This document shows positions 1 to 5,819 of a stretch of 8,198 nt of DNA, piece by piece (position 1 is the stretch's first letter; every line of letters begins with the position of its first letter). The DNA lies in contig JADHXF010000066.1 of NCBI GenBank assembly GCA_016783105.1, positions 1 to 8,198 on the forward strand, given 5' to 3'. Under the pieces are notes generated by a model. It saw only the letters and a program-made list of their open reading frames with translations, was not told the origin of the DNA and ran no database searches. A program made the position numbers and the translations under genes. This DNA comes from Dehalococcoidales bacterium (GTDB taxonomy: Bacteria; Chloroflexota; Dehalococcoidia; Dehalococcoidales; RBG-16-60-22).

Positions 1-221
1 TCCTCTCCGCTCAGGGGTCGCTTTCCGTATATGAAGGTGAGAAAATATTTCACATCCACATGTGCACCATCGACCCGCTGAAGCCGGGGCAGCTAATCGG
101 CGGTCATGTTGAAGAAGCTATTGTCTGGGCGACAGCAGAGATTTACATCGGCGAGCTCAGCTATCAGCTCGAGCGTGACTTTGACCCGGAGGTCGGCCTG
201 ACGGCGCTGCGAACCACCTAA
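1..221 (+). CDS. PPC/DUF296 domain protein, C-terminal fragment
   Basis: This is the 3' end of a gene entering from the left. The frame whose first whole codon is at 3 reads without interruption to TAA at 219-221, giving 72 residues. The translation includes HIHMCTID, then GGHVEEAIVW and ATAEIYIGEL. The spacing of a His-x-His pair, a Gly-Gly-His and a Glu on the last strand is the pattern of the PPC (plants and prokaryotes conserved, DUF296) domain, a small trimeric alpha/beta fold. In plants the domain accompanies AT-hooks. Stand-alone bacterial members have no settled function, and their conserved histidines have been suggested to bind metal. The fragment ends soon after the domain, so this is probably a short single-domain protein. 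The 270-nt gap and promoter that follow suggest it is not co-transcribed with the TRAP genes. The family call rests on motif pattern only. Confidence 0.7.
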   Translation, partial: LSAQGSLSVYEGEKIFHIHMCTIDPLKPGQLIGGHVEEAIVWATAEIYIGELSYQLERDFDPEVGLTALRTT

Positions 222-295
222 CCATAGTAAACATAGAAGAAGCTCATCACCTTGACACCTTAACTTATCATGCAGCGTAAAATGAGTTCCGATAT

Positions 296-325
296 TTGAC
301 AAACTTAATGGACTTCGGATATTAT
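296..325 (+). promoter_or_regulatory. sigma70-type promoter for the TRAP operon
   Basis: A perfect -35 hexamer TTGACA (296-301) is followed after 18 nt by TATTAT (320-325), one base from the -10 consensus. The predicted transcription start is near 332, leaving a leader of about 160 nt before the dctP start at 492. It is the best promoter match in the 222-491 gap, which contains no gene. The assignment is from sequence match only. Confidence 0.6.
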
Positions 326-333
326 AGTGTATC

Positions 334-345
334 AGGTGTACACCT
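334..345. promoter_or_regulatory. palindromic operator candidate at the TRAP transcription start
   Basis: AGGTGTACACCT is a perfect 12-bp palindrome starting 9 nt after the -10 box, so it would overlap the start of transcription, where a bound repressor blocks RNA polymerase. Its GGT(N4)ACC shape is reminiscent of GntR-family operators, which often control TRAP genes, but no regulator gene is visible in the window. The regulator family is a guess. The palindrome and its position are directly visible. Confidence 0.45.
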
Positions 346-473
346 ACATCTTGAAATCAATGCTCATGCTATACGTTTATCTATCTCAGTGTATATCGCC
401 TGATTGGTACGAAAGGGGGTGGCTGTTTTCACAAAGCACGGTTATTCTCAAGTCTGACTACTAAAATTATAAC

Positions 474-480
474 AAGGAGG
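474..480 (+). promoter_or_regulatory. ribosome binding site fixing the TTG start of dctP
   Basis: AAGGAGG is a strong Shine-Dalgarno sequence. The ATG immediately after it (481) hits a stop within five codons. The TTG at 492, 11 nt downstream, opens the long frame with an immediate lipoprotein signal peptide. The spacing is slightly long, but no better in-frame start exists. Confidence 0.75.
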
Positions 481-491
481 ATGACAAATAA

Positions 492-1655
492 TTGAGTAAA
501 AAACTGGTACTTGCAATAGTATTAGTGGTGGTACTGGTAAGCAGTCTGGCAGCTGCCTGCGCCGCACCAGCTCCCGCACCAGCTCCCGCACCAGCACCAG
601 CACCAGCACCAGCACCGGCACCGGCACCAGCACCGGCACCGGCACCGGCTCCAGCACCGGCTCCAGCTCCCGCACCGGCCCAACCTGCCAAAGTAATCAA
701 ATGGATTGTCCAGGATGACAACCCGACCACCACCTCCACCTACCTGTCAGCGAAAAGAGTTAATGACCTGATCAATGAAGCTTCTGGCGGGTGTTTGCAG
801 ATTCAAACCAATGAGGGCGGCGCCATCGTACCCGCCGACACCGAGATTGAGGCCGTGCAGAGGGGCGTGCTAGATGCTGCTCACAATGGCCCCATACTCT
901 GGGTCGGCGACCTGCCATCCTCTCCGCCGTTTTCCATGATGGTCGGTGGTCCCACCGCACTGCAGTACTACATGTGGTACGTGTGGGGCGAGGGCTTTGA
1001 CCTGATGCAGGAGATGTTTGACAACGGCGGGTACAGCAAGGTTACACCGATTGCCGCCACCTGCCGCGAGCCGGAGACCTTCCTCTACACCAGCTTCGAG
1101 GTTAACGGTCCTGAGGACCTGGCCGGCAAGAAGATGCGCCTCCTCGGTGACGAGGCGGTGATTTTCGGCCAGCTGGATGTCGCTGCTGTCTCCACCCCAA
1201 GCCCTGAAATCTATGAGTCCATGCAGCGCGGCGTTATCGACGGCTTCCAGCACAGCAGCCTTGCCGTTGACTGGCCCATGGGCTTCCATGAAATCGTTGA
1301 CTATGCCTATGTCTCCCCACTGCGCCAGCCCACCGACATGTACATCTGGATTGTCAACGAAGACTCCTGGGCAGAACTGCCCGACGACCTGAAGATAATC
1401 GTTTCTGAGCTGTGGTGGGCCGAGGGCATCAGGCACTACGCCGAGTGGACCTACGCTAACACCACCGCCACCAAAGACTGGATTGCCGCCGGCGTTAACG
1501 TGGTGGCCGCTCCCAAGTCACTGGAAGACGCGATAGTTACTGCTTCCAATGACTTCTACGCGACGCGAATGGCTGAAGACCCGTTCTACGACAAGCTGAT
1601 GAAATCCCTCCAGGCCTGGCGCGACGCTTACGCGACTACCTATCCTAAACTCTAG
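492..1655 (+). CDS. dctP: TRAP transporter substrate-binding lipoprotein (DctP family)
   Basis: Extracytoplasmic solute receptor that captures the substrate and delivers it to the DctQM permease. The 387-residue product starts at TTG. It has a short basic n-region (MSKK), a hydrophobic core (residues 5-22) and a lipobox-like LAAAC with Cys23 as the probable lipidated residue. Nineteen Ala-Pro units (25-62) form a tether, and the binding domain begins near 67. DctP-family features follow: a GGAIVPADTEIEAVQRGVLDAA-type helix (109-130) and GKKMRLLG (212-219), whose Arg216 matches the arginine that binds the substrate carboxylate in most TRAP receptors. The segment PSPEIYESMQRGVIDGF (236-252) fits as well. 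Aromatic residues are frequent (WYVWGEGF, ELWWAEG). The permease subunits next door resemble the mannitol/chloroaromatic (FcbT) branch, so the receptor probably belongs there too. The substrate cannot be predicted beyond a likely carboxylate. It is first in its operon and separated from dctQ by a hairpin. Confidence 0.92.
   Translation: MSKKLVLAIVLVVVLVSSLAAACAAPAPAPAPAPAPAPAPAPAPAPAPAPAPAPAPAPAPAPAQPAKVIKWIVQDDNPTTTSTYLSAKRVNDLINEASGGCLQIQTNEGGAIVPADTEIEAVQRGVLDAAHNGPILWVGDLPSSPPFSMMVGGPTALQYYMWYVWGEGFDLMQEMFDNGGYSKVTPIAATCREPETFLYTSFEVNGPEDLAGKKMRLLGDEAVIFGQLDVAAVSTPSPEIYESMQRGVIDGFQHSSLAVDWPMGFHEIVDYAYVSPLRQPTDMYIWIVNEDSWAELPDDLKIIVSELWWAEGIRHYAEWTYANTTATKDWIAAGVNVVAAPKSLEDAIVTASNDFYATRMAEDPFYDKLMKSLQAWRDAYATTYPKL
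564..677 (+). repeat. Ala-Pro codon-pair repeat, 19 units
   Basis: Nineteen consecutive 6-nt units encode Ala-Pro (residues 25-62 of DctP). Ala is GCA or GCT and Pro is CCA, CCG or CCC, so the DNA is an imperfect hexamer repeat. Mixed synonymous codons mean the peptide repeat is better conserved than the DNA. It directly follows the lipidated cysteine and probably forms a stiff, extended tether between membrane and binding domain. Such tracts are prone to length change by slippage. Confidence 0.95.
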
Positions 1656-1662
1656 GTACAGC

Positions 1663-1695
1663 TCCCCTGCCCCGGAGATTATTCGGGGCAGGGGA
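1663..1695 (+). promoter_or_regulatory. intercistronic hairpin between dctP and dctQ
   Basis: A perfect 12-bp GC-rich inverted repeat has arms TCCCCTGCCCCG (1663-1674) and CGGGGCAGGGGA (1684-1695) with a 9-nt loop. It begins 8 nt after the dctP stop. No T-tract follows, so it is a poor intrinsic terminator. It probably protects the 3' end of dctP mRNA or causes partial termination, giving more binding protein than permease. That difference in expression is common for solute-binding proteins. Confidence 0.75.
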
Positions 1696-1720
1696 ATTCC
1701 AGAATCAAAGAAAGAAAAGA

Positions 1721-2230
1721 ATGAGAAAATTCGTTCATATAGTTGATTCTATTAGTGAGTGGACGGCCAGGACTGGGCGGTGGTTTATCGTCGCACTGGT
1801 AGTGCTGGTAACAGGTGAGGTCACGCTTCGCTACGTTTTCAATAAGCCGACCCTCTGGGGATATGAGCTCCACGTCATGCTCGCCGCCAGTTCTTACATC
1901 CTCGCCTTTGCCTATACACATAAACACAGGGCACACGTCAGGGTCGATTTATTTTACTCACACCTCTCCCCAAGAGGGCAGGCTCTCATTGATTTTCTGG
2001 GCACTCTATTACTCTTTTTCCCGTTTATCTTTCTGCTCTCCTTCACTGCCTGGAGCTGGATGTTTGATGCCTGGGCAACAGGCGAGAAAATGCCCATTAC
2101 CGGCTGGTACCCGCCGGCCGCACCACTGAGAACAGTAGTGCTCTATGGAATTGTTTTATTTGCCTTTCAAGCTATAGCGCACTTTATTCGCGACACATAT
2201 ATGCTGATAAGGGGCAGGCCATATGATTGA
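1721..2230 (+). CDS. dctQ: TRAP transporter small permease subunit (DctQ family)
   Basis: Small integral membrane subunit that scaffolds DctM and helps dock the binding protein. The 169-residue product has the four-helix layout of the family, at about residues 20-40, 48-66, 87-110 and 138-157. Family motifs include RYVFN (37-41) after helix 1, HVRVDLFY (72-79) in the loop before helix 3, and WYPPAAPLR (129-137) before helix 4. The last is characteristic of the mannitol/chloroaromatic (FcbT2-like) branch. The ATG at 1721 has only a weak A/G-rich Shine-Dalgarno region (AAAGAAAAGA) and lies 25 nt after the hairpin, so translation may be low. Its stop overlaps the dctM start by 8 nt, which implies coupled translation and equal stoichiometry. 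Confidence 0.92.
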   Translation: MRKFVHIVDSISEWTARTGRWFIVALVVLVTGEVTLRYVFNKPTLWGYELHVMLAASSYILAFAYTHKHRAHVRVDLFYSHLSPRGQALIDFLGTLLLFFPFIFLLSFTAWSWMFDAWATGEKMPITGWYPPAAPLRTVVLYGIVLFAFQAIAHFIRDTYMLIRGRPYD

Positions 2231-3557
2231 TTTAAGTCCAGAAATGGTCGCCGCCATCATGATGGGCGGTGTTTTCATTGGCGTTTTAACCGGTTTCCCT
2301 CTTGGCTTTATCGTCGGCGCTTTAGCTCTATTCGTTGGTTTTACTATTTTCGGTTGGAGTGTCGTTGATGTTATCTATACCCGCATTTACGGCATCATGA
2401 CCGACTATGTCATTATCGCGGTTCCCCTCTTTGTCTTCATGGGAGTGATGCTTGAGCGCTCCGGAATAGCGGAGCGCTTATATGATGCCCTGTACCTGTG
2501 GCTCGGCGGCCTGAGGGGTGGCCTGGCCGTCGTCACCGTGCTCATGGGCACCATCATCGCCGCCACCGTCGGTATCATTGCCGCTTCCATCACCATGCTG
2601 GCGATGGCCGTCCTTCCGTCAATGCTGAAGCGCGGTTACAGCAAGGCCCTGGCCACCGGTGCCGTAACCGCTGGCGGCTGTCTGGGCATCCTCATCCCAC
2701 CAAGTATTATGCTCGTGCTTTACGGGCCAATGGCCGGCATTTCCGTGGGGCAGCTTTTCTTCGGCGCATTTTTACCCGGGTTCACCCTGTCCGCACTATA
2801 CATCATCTATATCACCGTGCGCTGCTACTTGCAGCCGCAAATCGCACCCTCTGTACCTCCTGAGGATAGAAAAATGCCTTTCCTCAAGAAAACCTGGCTG
2901 CTGGCGGTCTCCATTGTTCCGATTGCCGCTCTTATCCTGGCGGTACTGGGTGTTATTTTCCTCGGCATAGCCCCACCCACTGAAGCAGCCGGCGTCGGCG
3001 CTTTTGCCGCTACCCTTCTGACCATTATCTACCGGCGGTTTAGCCTGCAGGTACTGAAAGAAACCGCCCTGGTCACCATGCGCGCCTGTGGCTTCATCTT
3101 CGTCATCGTCACCATGGCCGTCGCCTTTACCGCTGTCTTCCTTGGCGGCGGTGGACGGGAAGTCATGGCCAACATCATTATGAGTGCTCCCGGCGGCAAG
3201 TGGGGCGTCTTCGCCGTCATCATGTTCATCATCTTCATCATGGGCATGTTCATCGAGTGGATTGGCATCGTCTACATCATGGTGCCCATCATCACTCCCG
3301 TTGCCCTTGCAGCAGGTTTCAGCATCCTCTGGTTCTCCATCATGGTCTGTATCAACCTCCAGATGGCGTTCATGACCCCGCCTTTTGCCTCGGGAATCTT
3401 CATCTGCCGCGGTGCCTGTGACCCGAAGTTAGGCATCACCATGGGAGACATCATCAAAGGTGTACTGCCACATGTTGGTCTTATTATCATCGGTCTCGTT
3501 ATCTTTACACTTTTCCCGCAGATTATTACCTGGCTACCCAGCCAGATGATACGTTAG
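2223..3557 (+). CDS. dctM: TRAP transporter large permease subunit (DctM family)
   Basis: Transport subunit of the TRAP system, a member of the ion transporter superfamily that couples substrate uptake to a sodium or proton gradient. The 444-residue product is hydrophobic throughout, with the usual multi-helix layout. Recognisable DctM segments are VPLFVFMGVMLERSGIAE (67-84), the re-entrant loop region GILIPPSIMLVLYG (155-168), GIAPPTEAAGVGAF (248-261), and MTPPFASGIF (384-393). The TEAAG and TPP elements belong to the second pseudo-symmetric half. The LWLGGLRGGLAVV stretch (92-104) is typical of the mannitol/chloroaromatic (FcbT3-like) branch. The start lies inside the dctQ end, and GGGGCAGG just upstream serves as ribosome binding site. 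Length is normal and there is no sign of damage. Confidence 0.94.
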   Translation: MIDLSPEMVAAIMMGGVFIGVLTGFPLGFIVGALALFVGFTIFGWSVVDVIYTRIYGIMTDYVIIAVPLFVFMGVMLERSGIAERLYDALYLWLGGLRGGLAVVTVLMGTIIAATVGIIAASITMLAMAVLPSMLKRGYSKALATGAVTAGGCLGILIPPSIMLVLYGPMAGISVGQLFFGAFLPGFTLSALYIIYITVRCYLQPQIAPSVPPEDRKMPFLKKTWLLAVSIVPIAALILAVLGVIFLGIAPPTEAAGVGAFAATLLTIIYRRFSLQVLKETALVTMRACGFIFVIVTMAVAFTAVFLGGGGREVMANIIMSAPGGKWGVFAVIMFIIFIMGMFIEWIGIVYIMVPIITPVALAAGFSILWFSIMVCINLQMAFMTPPFASGIFICRGACDPKLGITMGDIIKGVLPHVGLIIIGLVIFTLFPQIITWLPSQMIR

Positions 3558-3602
3558 TAACCAGTATCAGGTAATTAGTTTAAAAACGGGGAGGCAGGCT
3601 AC

Positions 3603-4016
3603 ATGGTGCATGAAGTTCATAAAGTGGTGAAGGAGTCAGGCGGGCTGCGTATCGTCATTGCCGACTCAGCGACCTCAATCACCAGGGATAATAAAAATGA
3701 CATCGTCGTTAACGGCTCCCATTGCGGCGCTAACATCGCTCCCGACTACGTGCTCCCAAACGGTGCCCGCGGGATGATTGGCAATGATGCCGGTATTGGC
3801 CTGGAAAACGCAGGAATAGCGAGCCTCAAAATCCTGGAGGATAACGGCATCCCGGCCGCAGCCGTCACGGCCATGTCCGCTGAAATCGGTGTTGGCCAGT
3901 CCACATATAACGAGGGCGTTATATCGGCAGTTAACGAAGTCGCCAGAAAAATGGGAGTCGCGATTGGCATGCCGGCCAAAGAGGCCGCGGATAAGATGTT
4001 TGAGGGAATCTCCTGA
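3603..4016 (+). CDS. small conserved protein of unknown function, copy 1
   Basis: I cannot assign a named family. The 137-residue product has no signal peptide or membrane segment, so it is probably cytoplasmic. It has a well-spaced ATG start with GGGGAGG 8 nt upstream. Glycine-rich motifs suggest a compact ligand-binding or enzymatic fold: RIVIADSA (16-23), NGSHCG (37-42), GMIGNDAGIG (57-66), NAGIASLKILEDNGIPAAAV (69-88), AMSAEIG (90-96), STY (100-102), ISAVNEVARK (107-116). The invariant His40, Cys41, Asn61 and Asp62 are candidate functional residues. It starts 45 nt after dctM with no terminator between, so it is probably transcribed with the transporter. The next gene encodes a paralogue about 60% identical. 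A role linked to the transported compound is an inference from position alone. Confidence 0.85.
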   Translation: MVHEVHKVVKESGGLRIVIADSATSITRDNKNDIVVNGSHCGANIAPDYVLPNGARGMIGNDAGIGLENAGIASLKILEDNGIPAAAVTAMSAEIGVGQSTYNEGVISAVNEVARKMGVAIGMPAKEAADKMFEGIS

Positions 4017-4043
4017 GCAACCGCGGAAACGGCTAAGAGAAGC

Positions 4044-4050
4044 GGGAGGA
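4044..4050 (+). promoter_or_regulatory. ribosome binding site supporting the TTG start at 4055
   Basis: GGGAGGA ends 4 nt before the TTG at 4055. No in-frame ATG lies near enough to replace it, and the protein aligned with copy 1 needs this N-terminus to include its first strand. The spacing is short but workable. Confidence 0.65.
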
Positions 4051-4054
4051 AAAA

Positions 4055-4471
4055 TTGTCTGAGAAAATAATCGTAAAAACTGCTGAGGGCCGCAAAATCG
4101 TCCTTGCTGATTCCGCAGCGGCTATGGATGAGAGCAACAAAGGCGACGTCTTTGTTGACGGCTCGCACTGCGGGATAAACGTTGGCGAGATTTCACTGCA
4201 TACCGGTATTGGTGCCATGATCGGCAATGATGCCGGCATGGGAAAGAATAATGCCGGTATTGCCGGGCTGAAATTTCTTGATAAGCATGGGATTCCGGTG
4301 GCGGCGGTAGGGGCTATGTCGGCCAAAATTGGCAACGGCAGGAGCACCTATGAGCAGGGTAAAATTTCCGCAGTTAACGAGGCAGCCAGGAAGCTTGGCA
4401 TCGCACCTGGTATGTCCGCTAAGGAAACCGCCGATAAGCTGCTGGAAGCCCTGAACAAGAGCGGAAAATAG
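4055..4471 (+). CDS. small conserved protein of unknown function, copy 2
   Basis: Second member of the tandem pair, 138 residues from a TTG start, again with no signal peptide or membrane helix. Aligned by eye with copy 1 it is identical at about 70 of 118 positions with one single-residue gap. Conserved blocks are KIVLADSA (14-21), DGSHCG (35-40), AMIGNDAGMG (54-63), NAGIAGLKFLDKHGIPVAAV (66-85), AMSAKIG (87-93), STY (97-99), ISAVNEAARK (104-113) and AKETADK (122-128). The least conserved stretch lies between the SHCG and GNDAG motifs (41-53 here), possibly where the two copies differ in ligand or partner. Thirty-eight nt separate the genes. The copies could form a heteromer or act on related compounds. 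Function unknown. Confidence 0.85.
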   Translation: MSEKIIVKTAEGRKIVLADSAAAMDESNKGDVFVDGSHCGINVGEISLHTGIGAMIGNDAGMGKNNAGIAGLKFLDKHGIPVAAVGAMSAKIGNGRSTYEQGKISAVNEAARKLGIAPGMSAKETADKLLEALNKSGK

Positions 4472-4484
4472 CACTGTTGATAAA

Positions 4485-4514
4485 TTCAGCCCCGGCAAGA
4501 TGTGAAGGTATAAT
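4485..4514 (+). promoter_or_regulatory. possible promoter with perfect -10 box
   Basis: TATAAT at 4509-4514 is a perfect -10 hexamer in the gap after copy 2. The best -35 at a suitable distance is TTCAGC (4485-4490, 18-nt spacer), a poor match. If active, transcription would start near 4521 and run through the hairpin and terminator below before reaching the dehydrogenase gene at 4720. Kept at low confidence because of the weak -35. Confidence 0.3.
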
Positions 4515-4529
4515 GGGAAATGATATCTG

Positions 4530-4593
4530 CTGATATTGCTGGTTTGATAGATTTAAACTTAATTTCAAGGTTTATGACAACTCAGCATATCAG
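4530..4593 (+). other. imperfect stem-loop upstream of the terminator
   Basis: CTGATATTGCTG (4530-4541) can pair with CAGCATATCAG (4583-4593) as 11 base pairs with one bulged T, enclosing about 41 nt of AT-rich sequence. It lies between the possible promoter and the terminator, so it could be part of a structured leader. It matches no riboswitch class that I can recognise. Confidence 0.4.
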
Positions 4594-4613
4594 AGTACAC
4601 GGAAAAGTTACTG

Positions 4614-4661
4614 AAATCCCCTGTAATGCACTCATAAGAGGAACTTACGGGGGATTTTTTT
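4614..4661 (+). terminator. Rho-independent terminator
   Basis: AAATCCCCTGTAA (4614-4626) pairs with TTACGGGGGATTT (4645-4657) over 13 positions with one G-T wobble and an 18-nt loop. The right arm runs into seven consecutive T residues (4655-4661). It lies 143 nt after the second small gene and 58 nt before the dehydrogenase gene. It most simply ends the TRAP transcription unit. Its closeness to the next gene also leaves room for attenuation of that gene. Confidence 0.8.
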
Positions 4662-4719
4662 ATGGGTAACATCGACTAGAATGTCTGACGGTCAACTATG
4701 ACGTGGAAGGGGAGATAAA

Positions 4720-5751
4720 ATGAAAGCACTGGTAAAAACAAACGAGGCCATCGGATACGAATATAAAGACGTTGATATGCCCAAAATCGGGCCCAAGGAT
4801 GTCCTGGTCAAGATTATGGGGACCACGATATGCGGCAGTGATATCCACGCCTACCATTCATCACCCAATATCATGAAAATGATGCAATTACCCATTGTTA
4901 CCGGCCATGAGACGTGCGGTGAGGTGGTGGAAGTGGGCAACTGTGTTACCAACCTGAAAAAGGGCGACCTGGTTTCTCCTGAGCCGCACATTTTCTGCGG
5001 AGAATGCTACTACTGCCAGAACAGCGCGGCGCTGAACTGCCTGAACATGGGTCTTCTTGGCCATACTATCGGTGGCGCCTTTGCCGAGTATATGGCCGTA
5101 CCGGCCCACGTCTGTTGGAAACACCCGCCGGGCATTTCTTATGAGCTCGGCGCCATTCATGAGCCACTGGGCGTGGGAGTTCATGGCGTAATGGCCGGGG
5201 AAATCAACGGCAAAAGCGTGGCCGTCTTTGGCTGCGGACCCATCGGCATGTTCGCCATCGGCGCCTCCAGAACCTTCGGGGCGACCAAAATGTTTGGCAT
5301 TGAAGTGGCACCGAAACGGGTCGCCATGGCGCGCCAGCTTTTTCCTGATGCCACCATCATTAACCCCAAGGAGCAGGACCCGGTCCAGACCATCATGGAA
5401 GCCACCGGCGGCCTAGGTGTGGACGTATCAATTGAGCTCAGCGGCAACGCCGAGGCAACCAGACTTTGCTTCCAGGTACTGAAACGCGAGGGCAGAGTGA
5501 GCCTGGTCGGTGTCCCCCCCAAAGCCATGGAATTTGACTTCCACCCCAACATCATACTTAAGGAAGCAAGGGTGCACGGCATATTCGGCCGCGTGGTCTG
5601 GCAGACCTGGTGGCAGGTCCGGGCCATGCTGGACACGGGCAAGTTCGACCCACTGCCTATAATAACTCACCGCTTCCCGCTGGCTGAGTTTGAGCAGGCC
5701 TTCAAACTGGCCGAAAGCGGTGAAGGAGGAAAGATACTGTTAATCCCCTGA
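4720..5751 (+). CDS. zinc-dependent medium-chain dehydrogenase, Tdh/sorbitol dehydrogenase type
   Basis: Cytoplasmic NAD-dependent alcohol dehydrogenase of the MDR superfamily, 343 residues, close to the length of E. coli threonine dehydrogenase. Catalytic zinc ligands are Cys38 (ICGSD), His63-Glu64 (GHE) and probably Glu148 in HEPLG. Structural zinc ligands are Cys93, Cys96, Cys99 and Cys107. The Rossmann motif is GCGPIG (171-176), and Glu195 at the end of the second strand favours NAD over NADP. The C-terminal part, with IFGRVVWQTWW and ITHRF, follows the Tdh pattern. However, the HEPLG-x-GVHG segment resembles polyol dehydrogenases more than Tdh. The substrate is therefore a secondary alcohol, possibly a polyol or hydroxy acid, and threonine is only one option. 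AAGGGGAG upstream and the ATG give a clear start. Three SDR genes follow on the same strand. Confidence 0.9.
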   Translation: MKALVKTNEAIGYEYKDVDMPKIGPKDVLVKIMGTTICGSDIHAYHSSPNIMKMMQLPIVTGHETCGEVVEVGNCVTNLKKGDLVSPEPHIFCGECYYCQNSAALNCLNMGLLGHTIGGAFAEYMAVPAHVCWKHPPGISYELGAIHEPLGVGVHGVMAGEINGKSVAVFGCGPIGMFAIGASRTFGATKMFGIEVAPKRVAMARQLFPDATIINPKEQDPVQTIMEATGGLGVDVSIELSGNAEATRLCFQVLKREGRVSLVGVPPKAMEFDFHPNIILKEARVHGIFGRVVWQTWWQVRAMLDTGKFDPLPIITHRFPLAEFEQAFKLAESGEGGKILLIP

Positions 5752-5775
5752 CCAAAAGGTCAGATACACCTTTGG
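5752..5775 (+). other. small inverted repeat after the MDR gene
   Basis: CCAAAAGGT (5752-5760) and ACCTTTGG (5768-5775) can pair with one bulged A around a 7-nt loop, directly after the stop codon. No T-tract follows. It may modestly stabilise mRNA ends in the 68-nt spacer before the first SDR gene, but it is short and could be chance. Confidence 0.35.
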
Positions 5776-5819
5776 GAGCGAGCCAGCTTTACTCTACACA
5801 GTCCTGAGGGAGGTGAACT

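Noticed and set aside
252..283. Second TTGACA (252-257) as an additional promoter
   Set aside because: The nearest -10-like TAAAAT (278-283) is 20 nt away, and the pair at 296-325 is much better.
564..677. Short tandem repeats that might suggest a CRISPR or satellite array
   Set aside because: The unit is 6 nt, in frame and encodes Ala-Pro, with no spacers.
448..739. Open frames on the - strand across the Ala-Pro repeat, giving Val-Pro/Val-Leu and Ala-Gly repeats
   Set aside because: They are the complement of the hexamer repeat in dctP, have no plausible start context, and encode only low-complexity sequence.
870..1436. A 188-codon open frame on the - strand opposite dctP
   Set aside because: It lies wholly inside a well-supported gene, resembles no protein family, and is explained by the GC-rich third positions of the + strand gene.
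1663..1700. Hairpin after dctP as a full intrinsic terminator
   Set aside because: There is no T-tract after the stem, and dctQ and dctM, which are needed for transport, lie directly downstream.
4477..4514. TTGATA (4477-4482) paired with TATAAT (4509-4514) as a strong promoter
   Set aside because: The spacer is 26 nt, far outside the workable range. Only the weaker TTCAGC -35 fits.
4720..5751. Firm assignment as L-threonine 3-dehydrogenase
   Set aside because: Overall layout matches Tdh, but the HEPLG-x-GVHG region looks like polyol dehydrogenases and no 2-amino-3-ketobutyrate CoA ligase gene is present nearby.
5757..5771. AGGT and ACACCT half-sites resembling the palindrome at 334-345
   Set aside because: The half-sites are three nt further apart than in the upstream palindrome, so the same dimer is unlikely to bind. 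They are also accounted for by the small hairpin at 5752-5775.
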